Translations under genes and position numbers: made by a program
DNA from: Cryptomeria japonica
Lineage: Eukaryota > Streptophyta > Pinopsida > Cupressales > Cupressaceae
Direction: 5' to 3'
Assembly: GCF_030272615.1 (NCBI RefSeq)
Contig: NC_081413.1
Coordinates: 188,848,169-188,912,168, forward strand
DNA: 64,000 nt
Part shown: in pieces, positions 51,241 through 60,961 of the stretch
How positions within the stretch are numbered: position 1 is the stretch's first letter
How the letters are laid out: each line of letters opens with the position of its first letter
Notes under the pieces: model-generated
What the model was told of the DNA's origin: nothing
The model's database searches: none
The model's input: the letters and a program-made list of their open reading frames with translations, nothing else

Positions 51241-51602
51241 TTCTAGGCTCAATTCACCTTCAAACTGGCTTGAATTTGTCCTTGGCTAGATCTTTGATTC
51301 ATCCCTTCCATTCCTTAGCCAAATTTGCTCAACCACTCACTGACTTCCTCGAACTCAAACGAGACACCACCAACAAAACCAAGCCTAAGGAAGACCTTGA
51401 AAAAAACGCCCTTAACCTAGAGCATCAACTGACTCACCCTCTCTCAAGCAGAGCCTGCAACCAGTGATCCTCCTGACAGCACTCACCATGCAAAAGCTAA
51501 CAGTCTAAAACCAAAAAAACCCAGAAAACAAACCCAAGAGAGCAAAAAAGCAGGGGTCCCCATTTGCAATGGGGTGATGTGTGAATACGTCACAACACAA
51601 CC

Positions 51603-53262
51603 CTTCATGAACTAGAAGCTACATTTAATTATCAACCTAGGGACGTGAACTTGAAATGAGACAACAATATATGTGCACTATGGAAGCCTTCTAAGTTGTT
51701 ATTTCAGTTGCATATAGCAAATAAACTCAGAATAATAAACTGAAGTGAAAACATGACAATGATGGAAATAAAACCAACTACACAGTAGTGGCTGCAGGAA
51801 GACTGGTTATTTGCAACAACAGTGGCTGCAGGATGACTGTTGTAAAACTAGTGAAATCAAATATGCTGAAATAGAGTCTATGTTAAACAACTGATCACTA
51901 ACAGTAAATCATAACGAATAAAAATGTAAACTGCTACAAATCTAAACTATGATGGAATCACAGTTCCTCAAGTGGCCCTTGCTTGAGTTGCTTCAATCTG
52001 TCATTTGCATTCCATCTTCAATAAACAAGCTTCAATGCTCAAATAATTTTCTTATTGCACATCAAATATCACTTGGACATATATCAGACTTGCTGATTGA
52101 AATCAGACACCATTAACAAGACTCAATACTAACTGGATACTCTTAAGTTCTTAACACTACTTCAACACTACTTACAACTCAACAAAATCTCAAATTTATG
52201 CTTGAGGCTTGAGAGTTGGAGTAATTACAAACTCAACAAATTATTACAAATGTCATTTATCCTATGACAATAAGGAGATGATTTATTCTATTCATGATTG
52301 GTAATAAAGATTAAACTAACAAGAGTTGAGAGAGTTCTAATCAACTTCAAACTCTACAACTATAAAATACAGTCATGGCTGAACATGTGTACAAAACATG
52401 TTATATTTATTTATGAATCATCAAATATTGTTTCCACAAGCTTCTCCAATGTTCCTTGACTTCAATAACTCCAAATACATGAACTCATGAAGAGGTAGAA
52501 GAGTCCAAGTTGAATTAGAACTCAATCCTTAACCGCTGCCTGGAAATCTGCTAGTTAGTCTCAGTCAACTTCTGTTGATTACTGCTCATTAACTATTGCA
52601 AATCAACTCAAACGATTTAAACTGTTTTTAGATCTCCTTTTAAGCTTTCCAAATCATTTTGAAAATCTGAATTTCCTTAAGAAACGAGTGAGATATGCCC
52701 ATTCTAATGAAACTGATCTTTTGACTTTTTCTGCACTTTCAGTCAATTGCTACATCTGTCAACTGCCAACTTGCTCCTTTATTCTAGTTGTATGAACGAA
52801 TCAACCCACTCAAAAACATTTTAATCCTTCTTAAGTACTTTACATTCAATAATAACCATTTATTATAATATTTTACCTTTATTTAGCATCAACTAGCTAG
52901 ACACACATATGCATATCAAACACCATTAATCCTAGTTAATGCTTCATAAAAACAAGGTAATGTTTGGAAATGACTTGAAAGGACATTATAAACATGAGGT
53001 AAAGTATCATAAAGCATGAAATAATATGGTCAATTTATAGACTCATCAACCATAATAGCGATGAATCTCACAATATGTGAAAACCACTCAAACTGGAATA
53101 TATGCATGTTGTCACTGGATGATAATAATGGTGTACCTTAAAATCTACAAAGTGTGTTGATCCCGATTTAGGGGATGGCCTTTGGGGCCAGCAGTGTTTT
53201 ATAACACCTGATATCTTTATTTTTGCATTATTGTTTCTCAATAAATTGGGAATTTTAGACAA
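51603..53262. other. AT-rich spacer, no gene recognised
   Basis: I see only a small local duplication (GTGGCTGCAGGANGACTG at about 51790 and 51826). No coding, tRNA or terminal-repeat signal until the ATAAC at 53263-53267. Confidence 0.5.
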
Positions 53263-53267
53263 ATAAC

Positions 53268-53399
53268 TGTTGTTGGAAATAAGTCACACCCGGACCGACG
53301 ATGGACTGGTCCAAGAGGGGCCAGTAGCTCAGTGGTACAGCACTCCAACAGCATATGGAAGGTCCTAGGTTCGAGTCCTAGCTGGTCCATGTCTCAACA
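53268..53399 (+). repeat. 5' LTR of the tRNA-bearing TRIM
   Basis: 132 bp. Seven substitutions and a 3-bp length difference at the start separate it from the 3' LTR. The last 47 bases, including the B box, are identical. Confidence 0.92.
53318..53389 (+). ncRNA. tRNA-like sequence in the TRIM 5' LTR
   Basis: 72 bases fold partly like a tRNA. The acceptor stem is GGGCCAG with CTGGTCC (one G-U pair) and a discriminator A. TA at positions 8-9 is followed by a D arm starting GCTC, and the T arm is CTAGG-TTCGAGT-CCTAG. A box TAGCTCAGTGG and B box GGTTCGAGTCC both fit the Pol III consensus. The anticodon arm is poor (an 8-base loop within CTCCA/TGGAA), so no anticodon is assigned. Here CAGC replaces GAGC, weakening the D stem. 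No T4 terminator lies close downstream. It is a tRNA-derived promoter or structure rather than a working tRNA gene. Confidence 0.8.
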
Positions 53400-53411
53400 T
53401 GGTATCAGAGC
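53400..53411 (+). promoter_or_regulatory. Primer-binding site of the TRIM
   Basis: TGGTATCAGAGC begins at the base after the LTR and is complementary to the initiator Met tRNA 3' end. Confidence 0.92.
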
Positions 53412-54478
53412 TAGGTCCAGGCTAGGAGCCTGTTGACGTGTATTTTGTACACAGTCATACACAGAATAAAATACCCAAAGGCATCTTATCCTCTCTTGAA
53501 TAAAGTCGCTAACTGCTGAAGATATCGCGAGAAGGATCAGTTAGGATGACTCCAATATTCTTTTTAGTAGGGTCTCTACGTGTGGATAAGCACCAGTGGT
53601 CGTTGTGATTGTTGTGTCATCAAGGGGCCTTACGTCGCCGAAGATTTTGCTAAACTAAACAAGCTTTTCAAAAAATATCAAAAGGATAGGGTTTGCAAGA
53701 GGTCTAATCTAGTCTAACCCTAAGAATGACTCAATGCGGACAAGACTTGGTGAGATTCTACCAACTTCAATATTGCCATAAATTAACAACTCAATTGAAA
53801 TTGATGCGATCTTCTAAGGTAACGAATGATTTTCCAATACATCAGAGATCAAGGACACTATCACGAAGGTACATATCCAAGATACAACAACGATTGAAGT
53901 TTTAGGCGATTCAAATATCTCCAGTCGACCACGCAAGGCGTTCCTACAATCAGCAAGAAGCTAGTGGTTTGGAAAGCGAATCCTACCAAAGATCAAGTCC
54001 AACACTTTGTCCTTCGAATTAACACACTACTTTGATTGAGAATGATTCAAGAAAAATGAACAACCATGAAGATAACCAAGAGGATTGCAACAAAACACCA
54101 TAACTTCAATATTTCATTGATCTCAAAGCCATCATGCACAACAATTGTTTGAATTCCTTTCTCAAAACTCAATCTTGCTACAAAAGTAAATTGCTTCTAA
54201 ACTCTAATCTCTCTAATACATCAATAATTTCTAACTCTCTCTAATTTCTAGTTACCAAAAAATGAAAGAAATGAGGGTATAAATAGCATCCTCAATTACA
54301 ATGAACGGTCCAGATCGAAAGAAGATCAATGGCCAAGATCATGACACCTAAACCCTAATTAGGGTTTTATTACAAAAGTTCCCCTTTTATTGCACAACAT
54401 TAAATGCATAGCCAATTATTAAATTTGGCACGAAAATCTAGGAGACATAAACCAATGACAATTAAGGTGCCATGTCAT

Positions 54479-56722
54479 CTATAACAATCTCTCATCTAGA
54501 ATCTTATTCCCTTTCCAATGCCCCTTTTTAGCATATGCAATGAATCTAGACACGATTCCTTCGATCTCAGCAATTGGAATCTCGGGAAGATTCTTCATTC
54601 TCTCTTCCAAGTGGATGACCTGATCAAATGCCTGGAGAAGAGCAGCGTCCCAACCAGGTTCAAGTTCCTTAGTCTTTTCAATTAGCAGCATGGTAGCAAA
54701 CATCTGGTCCCGTTGCTCATCTGTGATAACATTTGTATCCTTGCAAAAGATGATCTTGATTCTATCCTCCAATTCCTGCAAATCCACATCTGTCTCAATC
54801 TCGATCCTCCTGCCAAGAATGGTACGTAGTACCTCAAATACTCTGTCCTGGATCGGGTGGATAACCTCCTCAACATGGCTACATCTAGTACTGATGTCCT
54901 CGAAGAGAACTTCCTTCATCTGGAGTAAGGTTGACCACTGAAGTAAACTGTGAGGTCCTCCATCCATGATCTTTTCCTGCGCTAAGACCTTCCTCGATGT
55001 TTGTCTGATTACTTGCAAGACAGGAATGATAACCTCTTTGGTATGAGCAAAAGCAGCTACTGTTATCATCAAGTTGTGGATGATCTCAAGAACCTGGATA
55101 GCCCTATGAATAGTCTTCATCATCCTTGTTGCAAATTCTACGGCAGCTGTATGGGATTTGTCCATCCAAGTGCTCATATGCTGGACCAAACTCCTGAATC
55201 TCTCTGCCTCACTAATTGATTGAAGGGGAAGTGCCTGTACGGGTGATCTTGCTGGATCCTGACGTCCCAAAGGATGATTGAGATGGCTGAAATATGTTCT
55301 CCATGCACCAACTTCTCTCTCAAGCTTTCTATTTTTCTCCATTTCTTCCCTAAGCTTATCTTTCAATGCCTCAAACGAATCGGTGGCATCATCTAGTGTC
55401 TGCTCGGCTGTGAGTGGACCAAGCTCAAATGTCTCTACATCATATTCTTCTGCAAGGATCTCACCTTCATACTTGTCCACGGCCGGTGTAGCTATCTGCA
55501 ATATTCTGGATCCAGTCTCATCTCTAATCATCTTGGACATCTTGGTAGTTTTTCTCTTCTCGGTCACTTCCTGGGAATGTCCAACAAGGCTCTCCAAATC
55601 AATTACATTGTCCTCGTCCTCGATCACAATTACCTTCGTTAATCTTTCCTTCAACCAATCTGGGATGGCGGATCTTGTCTCTTTAACCTGTATTTCCTTG
55701 AGCAATTCTTCTTCTCTGGGAGGAGATGTTACTTCATTATCTTCCCTATCATCATGTAGCTCATAATCTTGGAGAGATCCACCTGGTGACCTTCGAGGTG
55801 CCTGTCCTTCTTTATCATTTTGTACCATTGATTCCATGGATTCCTCTATCTCAGATGTCCTCTTCTCTTGTCGAGAAGATGTGCCGGATGAACGATCTCG
55901 ATTGGCCTCTTGCTTCTTCTTGGAAGATTCTCTCTTCTCAGGTCTCTCTTTCCTCTTCGAGCCTCTTGGATGGATATTGCCTTCACTTGCACTTCGAAGG
56001 TTGCCTTCACTTGCATTTCTGGGATTAGGATTGCCTTCACTTACACTAGCTCCACCTTCGGCGGGTTTCTCTTCCAAGGTGAAAGTCATAGCTATGTCTT
56101 GCTCTCTCAACTTCTGATGCTGCACATCAACCCATCTGCGAGTACAAGACAAGACTGGAGCCATCAAAGCATCTAGATCCACAACCTCGGGCTCATTCCA
56201 ATCTAACCTTACTGATTTGCTTTCTCGATCATAGGATGACTGGAGATGTCTGCCACTGTCCTGAGCTTGGTCGGCCACTCTGTAAATCTTGCATTTCCTA
56301 ATGAAATCCAAAGGCAATCTAGAATGCATCTTTCTTTTCACTTCAAGATTGTCTAAGAGATTCATCATAAAATCTTCTATCTGAAACTCATGCTTAAACT
56401 TTCTACCGACTGTCTCCTCTATATATCCATGTGGATCAAAGCTTTCTCTCAAAGCAAAGAATGAAAAAGAATACAAAGCTAACTCCTTCTCTGCGTCATC
56501 CATGGCTAAAGCATTAGGACATACCTCAACTGAATTGCCTAAGATGATAGGTACAAGAACTCCATTTCCATGTCTGTGTCTGAATGCCTTCGCATAAGCT
56601 GCCAATTGTCTTGTTACCTCAAGTAACACTATTCTGTCTGTCGGATATCTTGGCAACATGTATGGAGGTGAAGGACATCCAGGACTCTGATGTAAGTAAA
56701 TTTCGGAAATTGGATAAACCAA
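54479..56722 (-). pseudogene. Unknown long ORF of element B, C-terminal part
   Basis: 747 codons, the continuation of the 56629-57693 frame after a one-base deletion near 56690. The N-terminal third (RYPTDRIVLLEVTRQL, LGNSVEVCPNALAM, RESFDPHGYIEETVGRKFKHEFQIEDFMMNLLDNLEVKRK) is globular. Three SEGN repeats lie at about residues 228-249, followed by a Lys/Arg/Ser-rich stretch (255-290) that could be a nuclear localisation signal. After that comes an acidic stretch, then helical segments with coiled-coil character near EKNRKLEREVGAWRTYF, and a long helical C-terminus. No protease, reverse transcriptase or integrase motif is seen. It could be an accessory ORF like the extra ORF of Ogre/Tat elements, but I do not recognise it with confidence. 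Confidence 0.6.
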
Positions 56723-57693
56723 GCACCATACCTCTTTACTAGTTCCTGTGCATCCTGAGATAATCTATTGTGAATCCCGCCTTGCAACGTCCTGGTGATG
56801 TTCATCGTGAAGGTATCATTAACTAACTTGTAGTTACTTCCTGGTGGATGATGCAAGTGAACATAGGAATCACAAACTCTGACCTCGCCGGGTCCTCTTC
56901 CAATCACTCCTCTATGAGGTAGTCCTGCATACTCAAAGCTCCTAATCAAGGCATATATGACATATGAACTCATATGGAAGGACTTAGTAGCTTTTAATCT
57001 CCTCAACTGTACGTCCAAGCAATGGCTAATCATTCTAGCCCAATGAATTGTTCCTTTTCCCTGAACTATCACTTGGATGAAGTAAAACATCCACTTCTCG
57101 AAATAGAAGGCTTGAGGAGCCCCTGTGACTTGGTTGAGCATTGTTATCAAATCTCTGTACTCCTCCTGGAAATCGATCCTATGTGGTGTGTTCGGGATCT
57201 TGCTCAGGCGAGGACGGCTCTTAAGTAACCAGTTCTTGTTGATGATGCTTAGGCAAGCATCTGGATCATCTTCGTACATAGACCTGGCTCCTTCTATGCT
57301 CTTGTAGACCATATCTCTGTGCTCTGGAAGATGGAAAGCCTCACTTATAGCCTCTTCTGAAAGATAAGCCAAAGTGTTTCCCTCCTTGGACACGATCGTT
57401 CTGGACTGTGGATCATAATGACGAGCACACTCGATCATCAACTCATGGCATTGAACTGCTGGAGGGAAGCCGGCCGCCTTAATGATGCCACTCTCAATTA
57501 TCCTCCTGGCGACAGGTGATGGCTTGCCAATGTAAGGGACCTCTCGAAACTTCTTCGTACTGAAGTTGCCCAAGTTGGTATCTCCAATGTTGCTCCACTT
57601 AGACACGATCTTGGTCTCCAGTTCTTCGTTCTTTTGATCTTCCTTCATGAGAGCTGGACGACTGGTGGATGCTCCTGCCTTCGGGGTCGCCAT
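56629..57693 (-). pseudogene. Unknown long ORF of element B, N-terminal part
   Basis: The frame is open from 57738, but MATPKAGAST at 57693 looks like the true start. Just upstream on the minus strand TTGTGTAG|GTGATACA resembles a splice acceptor. Blocks such as YIGKPSPVARRIIESGIIKA, LAYLSEEAISEAFHLPEH, FYFEKWMFYFIQVIVQGKGTIHWARMISHCLD and SFHMSSYVIYALIRSFEYAGLPHRGVI resemble, in general layout, the plant mobile-domain or putative plant transposon proteins common in repeats (weak inference). The frame changes near 56690, where the other frame carries on into the C-terminal part. Confidence 0.6.
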
Positions 57694-57738
57694 TGTATCA
57701 CCTACACAACATTTCATAATAAGTAACAGATTTTGCAA

Positions 57739-58560
57739 TATACAAACATAGATTAGACCAAAGATTAATTTTAGGAAACTTCATGATAAATCCTTGAGTT
57801 ATCATTTCCTAAAAAAAACGATTGAGCTATTGAAATTCAAAATTTCAAAATTCAAAACTTAAGGCTATGACGATCAAAATTCAAAATAAGACAAGGATTA
57901 CATCGCCATACCTTACTTGAGAGCTTAACTCTAAAATGCAAAATTAATAAATTCGCCTAGGCAAAAATTGATGTTTGGAAGATTCCAACGTGATCTTCCT
58001 CAAGCGAATGTCCTCCCTTGCAATTTCGCCACCTTTGGGGGTCTTCAACGTCTTGATGGCAAGCTCGCCTCACTTGAAACTAAGTTCGCACTCCCCTTTG
58101 ATGATGCTTCGTACTTTGTATTCTTGATGAAATTCGCTCCTCCTTGAACACAATTCGCACTCCTCCAAAATCGCATATGAATGAAGGTTTAAATGATGAT
58201 TTAAAAATGAAATTTTCACCTTCCTTTATAGGCGCTTACCTCATCAATCCCCATAGGCCGACTTTGTAAAAAATAAAGTAATTTAAACAATTTTTTAAAT
58301 AAAAACCAAGGGCCGACTTTGTAAAATAAAGCAAATAAAACCCAAGCGCCCCAATTTAATTTTTTATTTAAAATAATAATTAATTCATTTAATGCCCTTG
58401 CAATTAATTTTTCGATTTTTTAAAGGCAAGAAATAATTAATTAAATGCTCACGCGCAAATTTTAAATGCTAACTTTTAATTGAATATTCAAATTTTATTG
58501 ATCTTTAGCATTTAATATAATCTAAAAATTGTGTTAGCGCCAAAATTTGGGAGAGGGAAG
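57739..58560 (-). other. Spacer between hairpin array and ORF in element B
   Basis: AT-rich, with several TTCGC(C/A)ACT-like words at 57950-58170 that resemble decayed hairpin arms. Possibly the leader or an intron of the ORF. No coding signal. Confidence 0.4.
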
Positions 58561-58571
58561 GGTACAAACCA

Positions 58572-60335
58572 CATCGCTCTGGTCCCTGGGAGAGGGACAG
58601 GAGCGAATTATCATCTTAGTCTTGATTCTTTTGCCTTTTACGTTCAAAATCTCCATCTTCACGTTGAAATTGACATCTTCAATAAGGATCTTGAGCTTGA
58701 TTGACTTGATTTCGTAGACGAATGCCCCCTGTGACCATTATCGCCCTGGTCCCTGACTGAGGGACAGGAGCGAACTTCCATTTTTAGCTCAAATTTGTGA
58801 TCTTTGACGTTCACTTCTTGTTTGTCGCCTTCCAAATGATGCTTTCAACCTTATGCATCTTTGTTTTGATGTGATCTTTGGAAGAAAATGAGTGATGTAG
58901 TTAATATCGCCCTGGTCCCTGGCTGAGGGACAGGAGCGATCTTGTCTCCTTGCTCTAGTTGACCACCTTTTGACGTTTTGTTTCTTTGCATATCATCTTC
59001 TTAAGAACATTTTAACCTTTTGCAACCTTGTACGACCTTGGTTTGACGTAAGTTTCGAAAGAAATGGCCAATATAGTGAATATCGCCCTGGTCCTTGCCT
59101 GAAGGACAGGAGCGAACTTTGGTGTCTTGGGCGCATCCTTGTTCTTATCAACTTGCAATTGCCTTCACAATATAAAACGATGTCCTTTGGTCCTTCTTGA
59201 ACACTTGAAACGTGATCAACATCCAAAACTTAAGCTTTTATAGAGATTTCGCTCTGGTCCCTGACTGAGGGACAGGAGCGAATTTGAGCATATAGTGTAA
59301 ATCTTTCATCATATTAACTTGCAATTGTCTTCAAGGTTCAAAATGATGCTCTTTACTCCCTTTCGAACACTTAAAATGTGAGTGGCAACTTAAATTTGGA
59401 CACATTTGAATATTTCGCTCTGGTCCCTGACTGAGGGACAGGAGCGAACTTGAGCATATAGTGCAATTCCTTCATCTTTGGCGGTCCTTGCAACTTCATT
59501 CTTCGTCGAGACACCTCAAAACGTCATCGCCACCTTACACCTTGACTTGGAGTGACTTGAATTTGGGTGGAAGGCAAGATAACTAACATTTCGCCCTGGT
59601 CCCTGGCTGAGGGACAGGAGCGAATTTTCATTTTCAAGCTCAATCACACTTTGCCAACTTCCAAAATTATCTTCAATGGACTCGTTGTGCCCCCTTTCAT
59701 TCATCTTTGGCCTGGAGTTCGTTTTAACTTGGCAAGAAATTGATCTAAGGAAGAAATCGCTATGGTCCCTGACTGAGGGACAAGAGCGAACTTGGCAAAT
59801 ATGAGCCTCCTTTTGGTGTCTTGCAATCTCCAATTTGTCTTCAACAGGTTCGTTATACCTCCTCTACTTGCTTCAAACTCAAAACTTACTTGATCTTTGC
59901 CCAAATTTTGCCCTATGAGGAAAATCGCTCTGGTCCCTGGGAGAGGGACGGGAGCTATCATCAAATTTCGCCCTGGTCCCTGACTGAGGGACAGGAGCGA
60001 ATTAGCTTCTAGGTCTAATTTTCCTCATGTTTGTGCTTTCAAATTATATTCAACTGATAAAATGCACTTCCTTGGTTCTCCTCAAATCGTCAAATCGCTC
60101 AAATCTTGCAAGGACAAGGCAATGTTGGATTTTAAGCTCCGGTCCTTCACTGAGGGACAGGAGCGATTTTTGCTCCTGGCACATTTCCATGCTTGTGAAA
60201 TTCTCCAAATTATATTCAATGGAAAGAACATGCCTCCCTTTATCACTTCCAATCCGAAATTCGTCTTGATCCTGCAGAGACAGTAAAATTTTGAGAAACA
60301 AGCTCCGGTCCTTCACTGAGGGACAGGAGTGATTT
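58572..60335 (-). repeat. Array of 12 hairpin units, core GGTCCCT-gactg-AGGGAC
   Basis: Units with GGTCC at 58581, 58748, 58914, 59090, 59256, 59422, 59598, 59764, 59932, 59975, 60141 and 60307. Each has CGCYCTG on the left and CAGGAGCGAA on the right, as in element A, but the stem differs: GTCCCT/AGGGAC around GACTG, GGCTG or GGGAG. Unit 4 reads GTCCTT...AAGGAC, a compensatory pair. Units 11 and 12 have TCCTT against AGGGA, which pairs through G-U. Spacing is 166-168 or 176 except for one adjacent duplicate 43 bases away. Confidence 0.93.
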
Positions 60336-60783
60336 TGCTTCTACAGGCCAAAATATCATGATTTCAAGGGTTTAGTCACTTCACAAGGCAAAAACAAGAC
60401 CTTTCCAATGCCCAGAATCAATCATCAAAATTTTCAAAATTCGGTCAAAATCATTCAAAAAATCAAAAAATCTCATCATTCACACTTAGACAAATTTTGG
60501 ACTTTGCATTCAAAATTCCGACTGAAACTAGGCCAACTCACTTAGCTTCTGGCGAATTCACTTTATTTCCAAAACTGCATCCCTCGGGAGGAAGCTCTCA
60601 AATTCAAAATTGGACTGGACTCTGACCTGAAAACACAGTAACAGAAACCCTAAGGCTTGACCCTAGTCCAGACAACTAGCATACTAAACCAAAATCCTAA
60701 AAAGCAGAGAGAAAGGCGAGCAAAAACGAGCAAAAAGAGGGGGTCCCCATTTTAATGGGGCGATGTGTGAAATGGTCAGAACA
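60336..60783 (-). other. Terminal region of element B with conserved end hairpin
   Basis: It matches the terminal 360 bases of element A in outline. Both have GGGTCCCCATT, a 2-3 base loop, AATGGGG, then GATGTGTGAA and GTCANAACA at the very end. The 7-bp CCCCATT/AATGGGG inverted repeat lies about 30 bases from the terminus in both. Confidence 0.6.
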
Positions 60784-60821
60784 GAGCCCCAAGCACACGA
60801 GAGGTGTGGCTTAAGGGGGGG

Positions 60822-60956
60822 TGTTGGTGTTGGAAATAAGCCACACTTGGACTGACGATGGACTGGTCCAAGAGGGGCCAGTAGCTCAGCGGTAGAGCAC
60901 TCCAGCAGCATATGGAAGGTCCTAGGTTCGAGTCCTAGCTGGTCCATGTCTCAACA
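60822..60956 (+). repeat. 3' LTR of the tRNA-bearing TRIM
   Basis: 135 bp, starting TGTTGGTGTTGG after the purine tract and ending CAACA before the second ATAAC. Confidence 0.92.
60875..60946 (+). ncRNA. tRNA-like sequence in the TRIM 3' LTR
   Basis: Same 72-base layout as at 53318-53389, but with the D arm intact: GCTC-AGCGGTA-GAGC. Acceptor stem, T arm, A box (TAGCTCAGCGG) and B box (GGTTCGAGTCC) are all present. The anticodon loop remains atypical. Just upstream, ACTGGTCC (60862-60869) repeats the acceptor's 3' strand and could pair with the same GGGCCAGT. Confidence 0.82.
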
Positions 60957-60961
60957 ATAAC

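Larger units (their letters stand above)
46544..51597 (-). mobile_element. Element A: hairpin-array element with TG...CA ends (solo-LTR-like)
   Basis: A 5054-bp insertion starting TGTTGATGTG and ending GTCACAACA, flanked by perfect CAACC copies (46539-46543 and 51598-51602). Both ends match those of element B (53431-60783). The left 1 kb is homologous to B, including ACACAGAATAAAATACC, GGATAAGC and CCCTAATTAGGGTTT. The right end shares CCCCATT...AATGGGG and GATGTGTGAA. No LTR pair, primer site or coding frame is found. TATATAAG on the minus strand near 47430, about 0.9 kb from the left end, looks like an LTR promoter, so minus-strand orientation and solo-LTR status are inferred. The 3.2 kb middle is a 19-unit hairpin array. 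Confidence 0.8.
53431..60783 (-). mobile_element. Element B: hairpin-array element with long ORFs, nested in the TRIM
   Basis: A 7353-bp insertion starting TGTTGACGTG and ending GGTCAGAACA, flanked by perfect GAGCC copies (53426-53430 and 60784-60788). It is related to element A at both ends and carries a 12-unit hairpin array. Unlike A it has about 3.3 kb of open reading frame on the minus strand. Read on that strand the order is: leader with the CCCCATT/AATGGGG hairpin, hairpin array, 0.8 kb spacer, ORF 1, ORF 2, then a 1 kb end with a TATA-like box near 54280. I find no terminal repeat pair. It is either a solo LTR with a giant U3 or an unclassified element using integrase-type insertion. 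Confidence 0.8.
53268..60956 (+). mobile_element. tRNA-bearing TRIM element (331 bp without the nested element B)
   Basis: LTRs of 132 bp (53268-53399) and 135 bp (60822-60956), both TGTTG...CAACA, are flanked by perfect ATAAC copies (53263-53267 and 60957-60961). The first LTR is followed at once by the primer site TGGTATCAGAGC (53400-53411). The second is preceded by the purine tract GGCTTAAGGGGGGG (60808-60821). Removing element B and one GAGCC leaves about 64 internal bases, hardly more than primer site and purine tract. This is the TRIM architecture, a terminal-repeat retrotransposon in miniature. More than half of each LTR is a tRNA-like sequence. The element has no coding capacity and must be copied in trans, presumably by copia enzymes given the primer site. 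Confidence 0.92.

Noticed and set aside
48405-51467. Many open frames containing LDPLEGSGAKF or RSGPFGRVRS
   Set aside because: They are translations of the hairpin repeat in different frames. The repeat itself explains both openness and similarity.
53318-53389. A functional cellular tRNA gene
   Set aside because: The anticodon arm does not form a normal 7-base loop, no nearby T4 terminator is seen, and both copies sit at the same place inside LTRs.
54690-56176. Plus-strand ORFs opposite the element B reading frame
   Set aside because: They are antisense shadows of the long minus-strand frame, Ser-rich and without domains.
60684-60947. 87-codon minus-strand ORF over the TRIM end
   Set aside because: It covers the complement of the tRNA-like LTR and the end of element B. 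Peptides of the type GLEPRTFHML are typical antisense readings of tRNA-like sequences.
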